A DNA stretch of 20,918 nt from DATBED01 sp036276195 (GTDB lineage Bacteria; Patescibacteriota; Saccharimonadia; Saccharimonadales; UBA4665): the NCBI GenBank assembly GCA_036276195.1, contig DATBED010000006.1:1-20918 (forward strand), written 5' to 3'. The stretch's first letter is position 1. Each line of letters starts with the position of its first letter. Made by a program: the position numbers and the translations under genes. Shown piece by piece: positions 1-6,760 of the stretch. The notes beneath the pieces are model-generated. The model ran no database searches. It was not told where the DNA came from and saw nothing but the letters and a program-made list of their open reading frames with translations.

Positions 1-633
1 GAGCCAAGCCGCCTGTCGTTCGCTGGGCGCTTGCTGGGAATGCATAACCAGTACGCGGTTGCCAAACACCTGCCGAAAGCTATCGGCCAACTGCGTGGTC
101 AAACTGATTTCCGGCGTCAAAATTATAGCCGACTGGCCCTCAGCCAGCGCCCGAGCGGCTAATTCTATATATATCCGAGTTTTGCCGCTGCCGGTAATGC
201 CATGCAATAAGTAAGTATTACGCTCTACCATAGCCGCCAAGGCTGCTTTTTGTTCGGCTGTCAGAAGAGGAAGGGTACTCAAGTCTGGCTTGGGCAATTT
301 AGACGGACTAGCCAATCTAAGCTGCTTTTCCGCTAAATTAGCCGGTAACAGTTGCTGCGAAACGATACCCAGCGGCGCCGGATAGTATTCCTGCAACCAC
401 TTAGCCAGGCGTAATAAATGAGGCGGCAGCGGCGGCAAATCATAAATCCGGCTGATTGGCTTAATCTTAAAGCGTGGCCTAGTAGTTGATCCACTAACAA
501 ATCCTAACACCTGTTCGGTCTGCAATTCCACATCTACAATCGAGCCAGCTACCAGCTTCTGGTCACTGGAATAAGTTAGTGGCTCGCTGCCATGATAGCG
601 GCTGGACCTCACCCAAACTAAGTAATAGAACAT
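1..633 (-). CDS. priA: Primosomal protein N' (PriA), N-terminal part, cut by window edge
   Basis: PriA is the 3'-5' superfamily 2 DNA helicase that restarts stalled replication forks. Reading the minus strand from the ATG at 633, 211 codons are open to the window edge. The first ~100 residues match the PriA 3'-DNA-binding region in style (MFYYLVWV start, a beta-rich segment, then LAKWLQEYYPAPLG). The helicase core begins at about residue 147 with the Walker A motif HGITGSGKT, followed by ILTPEISLTTQL (motif Ia) and VLVMHSQQ. The DEAH box, zinc-binding cysteines and C-terminus lie outside the window. The gene diverges from the MazE-type antitoxin; a TATACT box sits 6 bases before the ATG, so its mRNA may have almost no leader. 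The family call is confident. The start is well placed because the divergent promoter leaves no room for a longer reading frame. Confidence 0.93.
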   Translation of the reverse strand, partial: MFYYLVWVRSSRYHGSEPLTYSSDQKLVAGSIVDVELQTEQVLGFVSGSTTRPRFKIKPISRIYDLPPLPPHLLRLAKWLQEYYPAPLGIVSQQLLPANLAEKQLRLASPSKLPKPDLSTLPLLTAEQKAALAAMVERNTYLLHGITGSGKTRIYIELAARALAEGQSAIILTPEISLTTQLADSFRQVFGNRVLVMHSQQAPSERQAAWL

Positions 634-639
634 GTAAAC

Positions 640-645
640 AGTATA
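640..645 (-). promoter_or_regulatory. Possible -10 box of priA
   Basis: On the minus strand TATACT is followed by six bases and then the priA ATG, so transcription would start at or within a base of the start codon. No good -35 box is seen at 16-18 bases (CCACTT at 17), so this is weaker than the other promoters in the window. It overlaps the divergent antitoxin promoter, so the two could interfere with each other. Confidence 0.4.
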
Positions 646-646
646 C

Positions 647-675
647 TTGACCGACCAAGCCTAAGTGGGTACAAT
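647..675 (+). promoter_or_regulatory. Promoter of the MazE/MazF-type operon
   Basis: TTGACC (647-652), a 17-base spacer and TACAAT (670-675). The expected transcription start (about 682) is only 2-3 bases before the ATG at 685, and there is no Shine-Dalgarno sequence. The antitoxin mRNA is therefore predicted to be leaderless. Confidence 0.72.
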
Positions 676-684
676 GTAATTACT

Positions 685-915
685 ATGACTACTAAAATTA
701 TTAGAATAGGTAATTCTAGGGGCGTGCGCCTTCCCAAGCTACTGTTAGATGAGAGTGGTTTAGGTACCGAAGTAGAAGTTATTGCTAAGGCCGGCGAAAT
801 CCGCATAGTGCCGGCGAAAAAATCTAAGGTAAGTGACAGCGCACTACTATCCGAAGAAGTGTTAGGCCGTGATTGGCTCCGCCCGGAAGAAGATGAAGCG
901 TGGAAAGATTTATAG
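685..915 (+). CDS. mazE: AbrB/MazE-type antitoxin
   Basis: A 76-residue protein with the swapped-hairpin AbrB/MazE DNA-binding fold at its N-terminus: KIIRIGNSRGVRLPKLLL at residues 4-21 is the family signature (IGNS.GVR.P). The acidic C-terminus (EEVLGRDWLRPEEDEAW) fits the unstructured tail that these antitoxins wrap around the toxin. The next gene encodes a PemK/MazF-like toxin and overlaps it by 16 bases, the usual antitoxin-first order. In this family the antitoxin, alone and with the toxin, normally represses its own promoter, so autoregulation at 647-675 is likely (inference). The start codon follows the -10 box by nine bases with no ribosome-binding site, so translation probably begins on a leaderless transcript. 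Confidence 0.86.
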   Translation: MTTKIIRIGNSRGVRLPKLLLDESGLGTEVEVIAKAGEIRIVPAKKSKVSDSALLSEEVLGRDWLRPEEDEAWKDL

Positions 916-1229
916 TAGGCCAGGTCGTTTCGGTAGATTTTCCGTTTTCGGATCTAGCAACACTTAAGAAGCGGCCGGCTATAATTGTGGCGGTAGCGGA
1001 TTTTGGTGATCTTATACTGTGCCAAGTAACATCGAAACCTTATTCCAGCTCCAAAGCGATTCCTTTAGTAGCGACTGATTTCCAAAACGGCCGTCTACCA
1101 GTAGATAGTTTTATTAGACCCGACAAATTATTTACGGTTGCCAGCTCTCGCATAAATAAGGTCCACGGCCTGTTAAGTGCTGGAAAAATAAAATTAGTTA
1201 AACAGTCCTTGCGCGACATATTTAAATAG
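900..1229 (+). CDS. mazF: PemK/MazF-like toxin (probable endoribonuclease)
   Basis: A 109-residue protein starting at GTG inside the end of the antitoxin gene. Family features visible are the N-terminal G-VVSVDFPFSD strand, KKRPAIIVA (residues 23-31), DLILCQVTS (37-45) and the later SFIRPDKLFTVASSRI segment, which matches the PemK/MazF core beta-barrel. Members of this family are usually sequence-specific mRNA interferases, neutralised by the upstream antitoxin. Its length is normal for the family and nothing looks broken. The GTG start lacks a clear Shine-Dalgarno sequence and overlaps the antitoxin by 16 bases, so translational coupling is likely. Cleavage specificity cannot be read from the sequence. 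The alternative is a non-RNase barrel of the same fold, but the paired antitoxin makes a toxin the best call. Confidence 0.85.
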   Translation: MERFIVGQVVSVDFPFSDLATLKKRPAIIVAVADFGDLILCQVTSKPYSSSKAIPLVATDFQNGRLPVDSFIRPDKLFTVASSRINKVHGLLSAGKIKLVKQSLRDIFK

Positions 1230-1237
1230 CCTATACT
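1209..1237 (+). promoter_or_regulatory. Promoter for the winged-helix gene
   Basis: TTGCGC (1209-1214), a 17-base spacer and TATACT (1232-1237). It overlaps the last codons of the toxin gene. The expected start is near 1244, giving a leader of about 43 bases before the ATG at 1287. Confidence 0.6.
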
Positions 1238-1286
1238 AAATAATAACGTTGTTTGGATAACAATAAGGAGTTTGACGGCTTCAACT

Positions 1287-1577
1287 ATGTTAGATGTATT
1301 TATAACCTCTCGAGTACGGCGCAAGATCATTGTGATCTACGCTAAATACCCCGACTTTAAAACCCATGTAAGAGGGTTAGCCAAGCTAATTAAAGAAGAT
1401 GCCGGCAACATCCAGCGCGAACTGAAGCGCCTTGAAAAGGCTGGTTTCCTGATTAGCGAAAAGCAAGGCAACACCAAGGTTTACTCCACTAATAAGCAGT
1501 TTCCTATCTTCCGTGAGCTCCAATCTATCGTGTTGAAATCACAACGCTCCTCAACCCAAAAACGCGTTACCGGCTAG
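1287..1577 (+). CDS. Small winged-helix (ArsR/MarR-like) transcriptional regulator
   Basis: A 96-residue protein from the ATG at 1287. Residues about 1-75 form a winged helix-turn-helix: an N-terminal helix (MLDVFITSRVRRKIIVIYA), a helix pair with HVRGLAKLIKEDAGNIQRELKRLEKAGFL, and a basic wing (SEKQGNTKVYSTN). This arrangement is typical of ArsR-like and nucleotidyltransferase-associated regulators. No metal-binding cysteines are present, so it is not a classical metal sensor. An in-frame TTG at 1272 would add five residues, but it lies one base after an AAGGAG (1265-1270), while the ATG is 16 bases from it; neither spacing is ideal and the start is uncertain. It has its own promoter and sits between a toxin-antitoxin pair and a ribosomal operon. 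Its target is unknown. Confidence 0.75.
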   Translation: MLDVFITSRVRRKIIVIYAKYPDFKTHVRGLAKLIKEDAGNIQRELKRLEKAGFLISEKQGNTKVYSTNKQFPIFRELQSIVLKSQRSSTQKRVTG

Positions 1578-1587
1578 CCTAAGAGGC

Positions 1588-1616
1588 TTGCAAAAAATAC
1601 CTCTGTTGTGTAGAAT
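1588..1616 (+). promoter_or_regulatory. Promoter of the rpsU-yqeY-adk-map operon
   Basis: TTGCAA (1588-1593), a 17-base spacer and TAGAAT (1611-1616). The rpsU ATG begins seven bases after the -10 box (1624), exactly where transcription should start. A leaderless mRNA is predicted, and no Shine-Dalgarno sequence is present. Confidence 0.72.
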
Positions 1617-1623
1617 ATTGTGG

Positions 1624-1839
1624 ATGATACAAGTTTCTAGGAAAGACGGGAAGGAATCGGCCGAGAACCTGCTGCGGCGGTTTAACCGCAAGGTGCAACA
1701 GTCTGGTTCGATTGCCACCGTTAAGCAGAATCAATTCTTCCAAAAAGATATCAGTAAGATTGAGCGGCGCCGCAAGGCTATTGTTCGTCAGCAGCGCAAG
1801 GCGCTTAAACTGAAGAAGATCAAACTCGGACTTCGATAA
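1624..1839 (+). CDS. rpsU: 30S ribosomal protein bS21
   Basis: A 71-residue basic protein beginning MIQVSRKDGKESAENLLRRF, which matches the start of bS21 (MI.V.....ES...LRRFKR). The rest is the family's arginine/lysine-rich helices (ISKIERRRKAIVRQQRKALK). bS21 sits on the 30S platform next to the 3' end of 16S rRNA and takes part in initiation. An upstream in-frame ATG at 1588 would add twelve residues not found in the family, and it overlaps the -35 box, so the ATG at 1624 is chosen. It is the first gene of a tight operon, and its stop codon overlaps the ATG of the next gene by one base (TAATG). The promoter position predicts no 5' leader. Confidence 0.9.
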   Translation: MIQVSRKDGKESAENLLRRFNRKVQQSGSIATVKQNQFFQKDISKIERRRKAIVRQQRKALKLKKIKLGLR

Positions 1840-2285
1840 TGGAGCAAAAGCTTGAGCAGGACATCAAGGCTGCTCTACTGGCTGGCGATAGCCAGAAAGT
1901 ATCGGTGTTACGCGGCCTGAAGGCCACACTTCTGAATCTAAAAGTGGCCACTGGCAAACGCGATTCTGGCTTGGCCGACGACGAGGTTTTAGCAGTTTTT
2001 GCTAAAGAATCAAAGAAGCGCCAAGAGAGCGCTGATTTGTATAAGCAGGGTGGTAGTAAAGATCACGCCGCGGCTGAATTGGCCGAAAAAGCCATCATCG
2101 ACGCTTACTTGCCAGATCAATTGAGCGAAGACGAGCTGAAACAGCTAGTCGATGAAGTTATTACGCAATCTGGCGCCAGTGGGCCACAGGCTATGGGGCA
2201 GGTCATTGGCCAGGTTAAGGCTAAGGCCGGCGTCACGGCCGACGGCGGCGCGATCGCCCGCTTAGTCAAGGAGAAGTTAGCATGA
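1839..2285 (+). CDS. yqeY: GatB/YqeY domain protein
   Basis: A 148-residue stand-alone YqeY protein, full length for the family. It opens with a helical bundle (MEQKLEQDIKAALLAGDSQKVSVLRGLKA), followed by the family segment EVLAVFAKESKKRQESADLY and the C-terminal tail-like domain with YLPDQLSEDELKQLVDE and ATVADGGAIARLVKE-like sequence (VTADGGAIARLVKEKL). This domain is also found at the end of GatB, where it contacts tRNA in the amidotransferase complex; the role of the single-domain protein is not settled. It sits directly after rpsU, a pairing common across bacteria. The last four bases (ATGA) overlap the adk start, which implies translational coupling. Confidence 0.9.
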   Translation: MEQKLEQDIKAALLAGDSQKVSVLRGLKATLLNLKVATGKRDSGLADDEVLAVFAKESKKRQESADLYKQGGSKDHAAAELAEKAIIDAYLPDQLSEDELKQLVDEVITQSGASGPQAMGQVIGQVKAKAGVTADGGAIARLVKEKLA

Positions 2286-2827
2286 TACTACTAATGGGCA
2301 TCGCCGGTAGCGGCAAGGGCACCCAGGGCACTATGTTGGCCGACTCGCGCGGCTACCACTTGGTGTCGATGGGTGAGCTGCTGCGTTTGTATGTCACCGG
2401 CAAACAGCGCGAGCGCATGCTGGCCGGCGAGCTACTGGGCGATAAGGAAATCATCGAGATCGTTGATAAGGTTTTATCGTCGTTGCCACCAGAGGAAGAG
2501 ATTATTCTAGATGGGTTTCCGCGCACTATCGCACAAGCCGAGTGGCTAATGGACCAAGTTGAAAAGGGCCGGTTCGCTCTGCGGGCTATTTTCCACCTGA
2601 CGGCTTCGCGCGAGGCGGTCAAAAACCGCCTCCTGCGGCGGGCGCGCATCGATGATGTTGAAGAGGCAATTGAAGAGCGCTTCGCCGAATATGAACGCTC
2701 GACCGAGCCGATCCTGCAATGGTTCCGCGACCATGATAAAGAGGTGGTTAACATCAACGCCGAGCGTCCGGTCGAAGAGGTCAACGAAGACCTCGCCAAA
2801 TATCTCGACTCTAAAACTGGAATGTAA
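2282..2827 (+). CDS. adk: Adenylate kinase (short form, no LID insertion)
   Basis: A nucleoside monophosphate kinase of 181 residues that interconverts ATP + AMP and 2 ADP in the cytoplasm. The P-loop is GIAGSGKGT at residues 6-14. The AMP-binding segment has MGELLR (30-35), and LDGFPRT (76-82) is the strongly conserved Adk signature. The LID is the short type: RLLRRARIDD with EEAIEERFAEY directly after it, with no 27-residue zinc-finger-type insertion. Total length fits the short bacterial form. It overlaps yqeY by four bases and its own TAA overlaps the map ATG by one base. Adenylate kinase next to methionine aminopeptidase is a classic neighbourhood, normally inside the ribosomal spc operon; here it is linked to rpsU instead. 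Confidence 0.92.
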   Translation: MILLMGIAGSGKGTQGTMLADSRGYHLVSMGELLRLYVTGKQRERMLAGELLGDKEIIEIVDKVLSSLPPEEEIILDGFPRTIAQAEWLMDQVEKGRFALRAIFHLTASREAVKNRLLRRARIDDVEEAIEERFAEYERSTEPILQWFRDHDKEVVNINAERPVEEVNEDLAKYLDSKTGM

Positions 2828-3582
2828 TGGTTACCAAGGTTAAAACCGCTAGCGAGATCGCGGCCATGCAGGTAGGCGGCCGCATGCTGGCCACCGTGCT
2901 GCAGTACCTGCGCCCGCACGTGGAAGCCGGCATCTCGACCAAAGAGCTGGCCGACAAAGCGGCGGCCGAGCTTAAAAGGCTGGGCGGCGAGCCGGCCTTT
3001 TTGGGCTATCAGGGGTTCCCGGACGTGATTTGCATCAGCGTTAACGACGAGGTGGTGCACGGCATTCCCAAACCTAACAAAATCATTAACGCCGGTGATA
3101 TTGTCGGCCTGGATTTCGGCGTGCGTTACCGGGGAATGATCACCGACGCGGCCATTAGTGTGATTGCCGGCAAACCGCGGACCAACGGTGACAAACAACT
3201 ACTAAAAGACACCGAGGCCGCTTTGCAAGCTGGCATCAATGTGGTTCGTGGCGGCATCCGCACCGGCGACATTGGCTTGGCGATTGAAAATTCGCTGAAA
3301 CACCGCCGTTACGGCATTGTGCGCGATCTGGTCGGCCACGGCGTTGGCCACCAGGTACATGAGGATCCGAATATTCCTAACTTCGGCCGGGCTGACAGCG
3401 GGCCATGGTTGCAAGCCGGGATGACGATCGCCATCGAGCCGATGGTGACTCTCGGCACGGATCGGGTTTACATTGCTCCAGATAGATGGACGGTGCTAAC
3501 GGCCGACGGCTCCCGTGCCGCCCATTTTGAGCACACCGTTTTAATAACCGAAGAGGGCGTCGAAATCCTGACCACATTGTAA
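2827..3582 (+). CDS. map: Methionine aminopeptidase, type I
   Basis: Removes the initiator methionine from nascent proteins. The 251-residue protein spans the whole pita-bread catalytic domain, with no N-terminal zinc finger extension. The five metal ligands can all be placed: D96 (IVGLDFG), D107 (GMITDAA), H171 (GHGVGH), E204 (IAIEPM) and E235 (HFEHT). H78 (VVHGIP) is the substrate-side histidine. No large insertion between the ligands is present, so it is the bacterial type I enzyme. Its ATG overlaps the adk stop codon (TAATG). The ftsA promoter begins inside its last codons. Function call is confident. Confidence 0.96.
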   Translation: MVTKVKTASEIAAMQVGGRMLATVLQYLRPHVEAGISTKELADKAAAELKRLGGEPAFLGYQGFPDVICISVNDEVVHGIPKPNKIINAGDIVGLDFGVRYRGMITDAAISVIAGKPRTNGDKQLLKDTEAALQAGINVVRGGIRTGDIGLAIENSLKHRRYGIVRDLVGHGVGHQVHEDPNIPNFGRADSGPWLQAGMTIAIEPMVTLGTDRVYIAPDRWTVLTADGSRAAHFEHTVLITEEGVEILTTL

Positions 3583-3605
3583 GAAAGAAGCAATAGCGCT
3601 ATACT
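3577..3605 (+). promoter_or_regulatory. Promoter of ftsA
   Basis: TTGTAA (3577-3582, overlapping the map stop codon), a 17-base spacer and TATACT (3600-3605). The expected start is near 3612, leaving about 11 bases before the ATG with no Shine-Dalgarno sequence. Confidence 0.65.
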
Positions 3606-3622
3606 GGGGCAAGGCACGTAAA

Positions 3623-4855
3623 ATGAACAATCAAAATCAGCCATATTTTGTCGGATTAGACATCGGTACGAGCATGGTTCGCTGTGTCGTTGGCACCTAT
3701 GACCCTAATGGCAGTAGCATGCCGTCGATCATTGGCCACGGCCAGGCGCCCAACCAGGGCATGCGCCGCGGCGCCGTGGTGCACGTCGACGAAGTGGCCG
3801 ACGCCATTGTGCATGCCATAACGGAGGCGGAACGCATTTCCGGCTTCAGCATCAAGCATGCCACGGTTAACGTTAACGGCTCGCATGTTTCCGGCCTGAA
3901 CTCCGAAGGTGTAATTGCTATTTCCAGCGCTAACCGTGAAATTACACCGGAAGACCGCTTGCGCGTTGAGGAAGCGGCCACCATTGTCAGCCTGCCGCCA
4001 AACCGCGAGATCGTTCAGTTCTTCGCCAAAAATTACAGCCTGGATGGCCAGCGCAACATCAAGGATCCGGTCGGCATGCACGGTGTTCGCCTAGAGGTAG
4101 ATGCCCACATTGTAACCGCCAGCACGCCTAACTTGCGCAATTTGGACATGACACTCGAGAAGGCCGAAATTCAGCCGACGCACCACACCGTATCTGGTCT
4201 GGCCGCCGCCGAATCGGTCATGACACGCCAGCAAAAAGAGGCCGGCACCGCTTTGATAGATATTGGTGCCGGCACGACTAATCTGATTGTATTTGAGGAT
4301 GGAGAGGTACAGCACGTGGCGGTGCTGCCGATCGGTGGCCAACATATTACCAACGATCTGGCAATTGGCCTCAAAACCGACCTCGATATAGCCGAAGCCG
4401 TTAAATTGGAGCATGCTACTCTCAAAAGCGGCGCAAAAAGCATTAGCGCGAATATTAAAGTTGGCGATAAGACCCATCATTTTGACCCGGCAGAAATCAG
4501 TATGGTGGTTGAAGCCCGCGTTGAGGAACTGCTGGAATATGTCGATAAAGAACTAGCCAGGATCAAGAAATCACGTAAGTTACCTGGCGGTATGGTGCTA
4601 ACCGGCGGAACAGCTAAATTACCCGGTCTAGATGAACTCACCCGAGAAAAACTGCAACTACCAGCCCGCCTCGGCAAGTTACAGAATATTGGCGGCTTGG
4701 TCGACACGGTCGAAGATCAAGGCTTCACTACGGTTGTCGGCTTAATGCTCCTCGACATGTTACTACTGCCCGACTTACCACCGGTACACGGCAAAGGCAG
4801 CGAAAACGCCCGCGCTATTTTAGATGGCCTATTCGGCCGCCTCAAACGCCGCTAG
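3623..4855 (+). CDS. ftsA: Cell division protein FtsA
   Basis: An actin-like ATPase of 410 residues that tethers FtsZ filaments to the inner face of the membrane. The phosphate-1 loop is YFVGLDIGTSMVRCVVG (residues 8-24). The SHS2/1C domain covers about 85-165. Phosphate-2 is ALIDIGAGTTNLIVF (210-224), and the adenosine motif is GGMVLTGGTAKLPGL (322-336). The C-terminus ends in a basic amphipathic helix (ARAILDGLFGRLKRR), the membrane-targeting sequence of the family. Its promoter overlaps the end of map. ftsZ follows, but only after a 394-base gap with its own promoter, so the usual tight ftsA-ftsZ coupling is absent. No ftsQ or mur genes lie nearby. The TAG stop codon falls inside the first copy of a 13-base tandem repeat. 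Confidence 0.95.
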   Translation: MNNQNQPYFVGLDIGTSMVRCVVGTYDPNGSSMPSIIGHGQAPNQGMRRGAVVHVDEVADAIVHAITEAERISGFSIKHATVNVNGSHVSGLNSEGVIAISSANREITPEDRLRVEEAATIVSLPPNREIVQFFAKNYSLDGQRNIKDPVGMHGVRLEVDAHIVTASTPNLRNLDMTLEKAEIQPTHHTVSGLAAAESVMTRQQKEAGTALIDIGAGTTNLIVFEDGEVQHVAVLPIGGQHITNDLAIGLKTDLDIAEAVKLEHATLKSGAKSISANIKVGDKTHHFDPAEISMVVEARVEELLEYVDKELARIKKSRKLPGGMVLTGGTAKLPGLDELTREKLQLPARLGKLQNIGGLVDTVEDQGFTTVVGLMLLDMLLLPDLPPVHGKGSENARAILDGLFGRLKRR

Positions 4856-4873
4856 ACCTGGCCGCTAGACCTG
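4848..4873. repeat. 13-base tandem repeat over the ftsA stop codon
   Basis: GCCGCTAGACCTG occurs twice back to back (4848-4860 and 4861-4873). The first copy contains the ftsA TAG. Its core CTAGACCT recurs once more at 5020-5027 in the same gap. Confidence 0.85.
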
Positions 4874-4886
4874 GCTGCTAGCGGCC
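4860..4886. repeat. Inverted repeat after ftsA
   Basis: GGCCGCTAG (4860-4868) and CTAGCGGCC (4878-4886) form a perfect 9-bp GC-rich stem with a 9-base loop. There is no run of T after it, so it is not a classical intrinsic terminator. It could stabilise the ftsA mRNA 3' end or slow RNA polymerase. Confidence 0.7.
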
Positions 4887-5183
4887 AAGCCCATGCCTCT
4901 AACCACGCTGTCCATTTTATGTATTATTGAGCATATATCCTATCTGTTATTTAATAACGTATATGTTATATAGGTACACCTACGGGATATGTATTAAAAG
5001 GTATAAACTCCACAGTGCTCTAGACCTACAAACATAGGGTAGCCAAACATAGGGTAGCAAATCTGGCTGAACACAAAGTTTTGCAAGCCGGATTAAACAA
5101 AAATTTAAATTAAGTAGGTTGTGTACATAAATTAATTTTTAGAGTTTTAATAAAAATCCAGCAAAAGCCGATGGGTAAATTTG
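4887..5183. other. AT-rich, repeat-bearing gap between ftsA and ftsZ
   Basis: No convincing gene is present. The stretch holds a perfect palindrome, GTTATT-T-AATAAC (4946-4958), flanked by CCTAT (4939-4943) and ATAGG (4970-4974). It also holds a tandem duplication of AAACATAGGGTAGC (5030-5043 and 5045-5058) and long AT-rich runs (about 5098-5155). No DnaA box matching TTATCCACA was found. It may be the regulatory region of ftsZ, a protein-binding region, or may encode a small RNA; nothing in the sequence decides. Confidence 0.6.
5030..5058. repeat. 15-base-period tandem repeat upstream of ftsZ
   Basis: AAACATAGGGTAGC occurs at 5030-5043 and again at 5045-5058, separated by one C. It lies about 125 bases upstream of the ftsZ -35 box. 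Two in-phase copies could be a binding site for a regulator, but that is inference. Confidence 0.8.
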
Positions 5184-5212
5184 TTGAACTTCCAGAGTAA
5201 TTTAGTTATACT
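5184..5212 (+). promoter_or_regulatory. Promoter of ftsZ
   Basis: TTGAAC (5184-5189), a 17-base spacer and TATACT (5207-5212). The expected start near 5219 gives a leader of about 30 bases ending in GAGGGG, seven bases before the ATG at 5250. This gene therefore uses a normal Shine-Dalgarno site, unlike several neighbours. Confidence 0.72.
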
Positions 5213-5249
5213 ACGCCGTATATTAAGCTAGCTGTTGAGGGGATACTAA

Positions 5250-6602
5250 ATGCCACAAGTCGTTGAGCCAACCATCGAAACGTTTGCCGAAATTAAGGTT
5301 GTGGGGGTCGGCGGCGCCGGCGGCGCGGCCATTAACCGCATGGTGGAGGCCGGTGTGGGCAATGTGCAGTTTATCGCTATTAATGCCGATGCCCAGGCAT
5401 TGCACCACTCTAAGGCCGACGTCAAAATCCATATTGGTAAAGATGCTACCCGCGGCTTAGGGGCTGGAGCTAATCCCAGCGTTGGCGAGCAGGCGGCTAA
5501 CGAATCGCGTGACGAAATCCGCGAGGCCTTGAAGGGTGCCGACATGGTCTTTGTGACTATTGGTGCTGGTGGCGGTACCGGCAGCGGCGGCGGCCATGTA
5601 GTCGCTGAAATTGCCAGGGAATTAGACATCCTAGTAGTTGGCTTTGCTACCAAGCCGTTTGCCTTTGAGGGCGAAAAACGCCGCCAGAACGCCGAAGTAG
5701 CTATCGATAAACTGCGCAAGACAGTCGACACGCTGATAGTAATTCCTAACGATCGCCTGCTGCAAACCATAGATCGCGATACGCCGCTCACCGAAGCTTT
5801 CCAGGTAGCAGATGATGTCTTGCGCCAAGGGGTTCAGGGCATTTCCGACCTAATTACGGTGCACGGGCTGATTAACCTCGACTTCGCCGATGTTAAAACG
5901 GTTATGAGTAAGGCCGGCTCGGCGCTGATGGGCATTGGGCGGGCCAGTGGCGAGAACCGCGCCGTAACGGCCGCCCAGCAGGCGATTGAGTCGCCGTTGC
6001 TGGAAGTGTCTATAGATGGCGCCCGCGGCATTCTGTTTAACGTGATCGGCGGCAACGACCTAAGCATGCACGAGATCAACGCCGCCGCCGAGGCTATTAC
6101 CACAGCCGCCGACCCAGACGCCAATATAATTTTCGGCGCTACCATCAACCCCGACCTGGAAGGCGAAGTTATTATCACCGTGGTGGCTACCGGTTTTGAT
6201 GCTTCTTACTTCGCTAAACAGCGTTCGACCGATAAGCCGGTTAGCACCGCCAGCCTGGTAACTGAAAAAAGCAACTTAGATATATCCACTCCAGCTTCGG
6301 CTAAGCAAGAAGAAAAGGCTCTATCCGAAATCGACATGGATCTGGGCGACGACGAAGCCGCCGAGCCCGATTTTGGCTCTGAAGAAAAGGAAATCCCTAA
6401 CATCTGGGCCATCCACGACGAAGACGACGACGGAACCAATAAGAAGAGCGACGACAGGCAGTCTTCTGACGACAATGACGTAGACGAAGTTATCAGTAGC
6501 GGCAGCCTCGAGGAAGAGCTCGAAAAACCCTCATTCCTGCGCCGCCTTGGTCGCAAACGCAAAGGCTCCGACTCCGAACCTGACGACCCCTCCGCCGAAT
6601 AA
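5250..6602 (+). CDS. ftsZ: Cell division protein FtsZ
   Basis: Tubulin-like GTPase of 450 residues that forms the division ring. GTP-binding features are VVGVGGAGGAAINRM (residues 17-31) and the tubulin signature GAGGGTGSGG (105-114). The catalytic T7 loop is NLDFADV (209-215). The globular part ends near residue 320. The tail is long (about 125 residues) and strongly acidic (for example DLGDDEAAEPDFGSEEKE, DEDDDG, SSDDNDVDE). It ends in EKPSFLRRLGRKRKG, which resembles the C-terminal conserved peptide that binds FtsA, followed by a short acidic end. The gene has its own promoter and a good Shine-Dalgarno sequence. CTG encodes the invariant Leu207 of the GLIN motif, which shows that CTG is leucine in this genome. 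Confidence 0.97.
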   Translation: MPQVVEPTIETFAEIKVVGVGGAGGAAINRMVEAGVGNVQFIAINADAQALHHSKADVKIHIGKDATRGLGAGANPSVGEQAANESRDEIREALKGADMVFVTIGAGGGTGSGGGHVVAEIARELDILVVGFATKPFAFEGEKRRQNAEVAIDKLRKTVDTLIVIPNDRLLQTIDRDTPLTEAFQVADDVLRQGVQGISDLITVHGLINLDFADVKTVMSKAGSALMGIGRASGENRAVTAAQQAIESPLLEVSIDGARGILFNVIGGNDLSMHEINAAAEAITTAADPDANIIFGATINPDLEGEVIITVVATGFDASYFAKQRSTDKPVSTASLVTEKSNLDISTPASAKQEEKALSEIDMDLGDDEAAEPDFGSEEKEIPNIWAIHDEDDDGTNKKSDDRQSSDDNDVDEVISSGSLEEELEKPSFLRRLGRKRKGSDSEPDDPSAE

Positions 6603-6646
6603 TAATTCAGCTTAATTTCGTATTAAATTCTACAGCGTAATTTGGC

Positions 6647-6675
6647 TTGCAAAACGCTATGGCTGGGGGTATATT
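6647..6675 (+). promoter_or_regulatory. Promoter of nrdR-nrdJ
   Basis: TTGCAA (6647-6652), a 17-base spacer and TATATT (6670-6675). The expected start near 6682 gives a leader of about 79 bases, one of the longer leaders in this window. Confidence 0.65.
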
Positions 6676-6686
6676 AAGAGCACGCA

Positions 6687-6702
6687 GCACTATATGTGGA
6701 AA
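6687..6702 (+). promoter_or_regulatory. Candidate NrdR box in the nrdR leader
   Basis: The 16 bases centred on CTATATGTGG match eight of ten core positions of the NrdR box (acaCwAtATaTwGtgt). It sits just after the predicted transcription start, a good place for repression. A weaker partner, CAACATATGC (core at about 6713-6722), lies roughly two helical turns downstream. NrdR normally binds paired boxes near RNR genes, so autoregulation of this operon is plausible. The call rests on a consensus recalled from memory. Confidence 0.4.
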
Positions 6703-6760
6703 AACCAAAAACCAACATATGCCGAATGCTGAGCACATTAAGCAAGGAAAGGAAGGCTAA

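Noticed and set aside
618..806. 62-codon minus-strand ORF across the antitoxin start
   Set aside because: It overlaps the antitoxin gene, its promoter and the priA start, and has no recognisable features.
2353..3198. 281-codon minus-strand ORF opposite adk and map
   Set aside because: Both plus-strand genes carry complete family motifs here. The antisense frame is a GC-rich shadow with a low-complexity Ser/Arg product.
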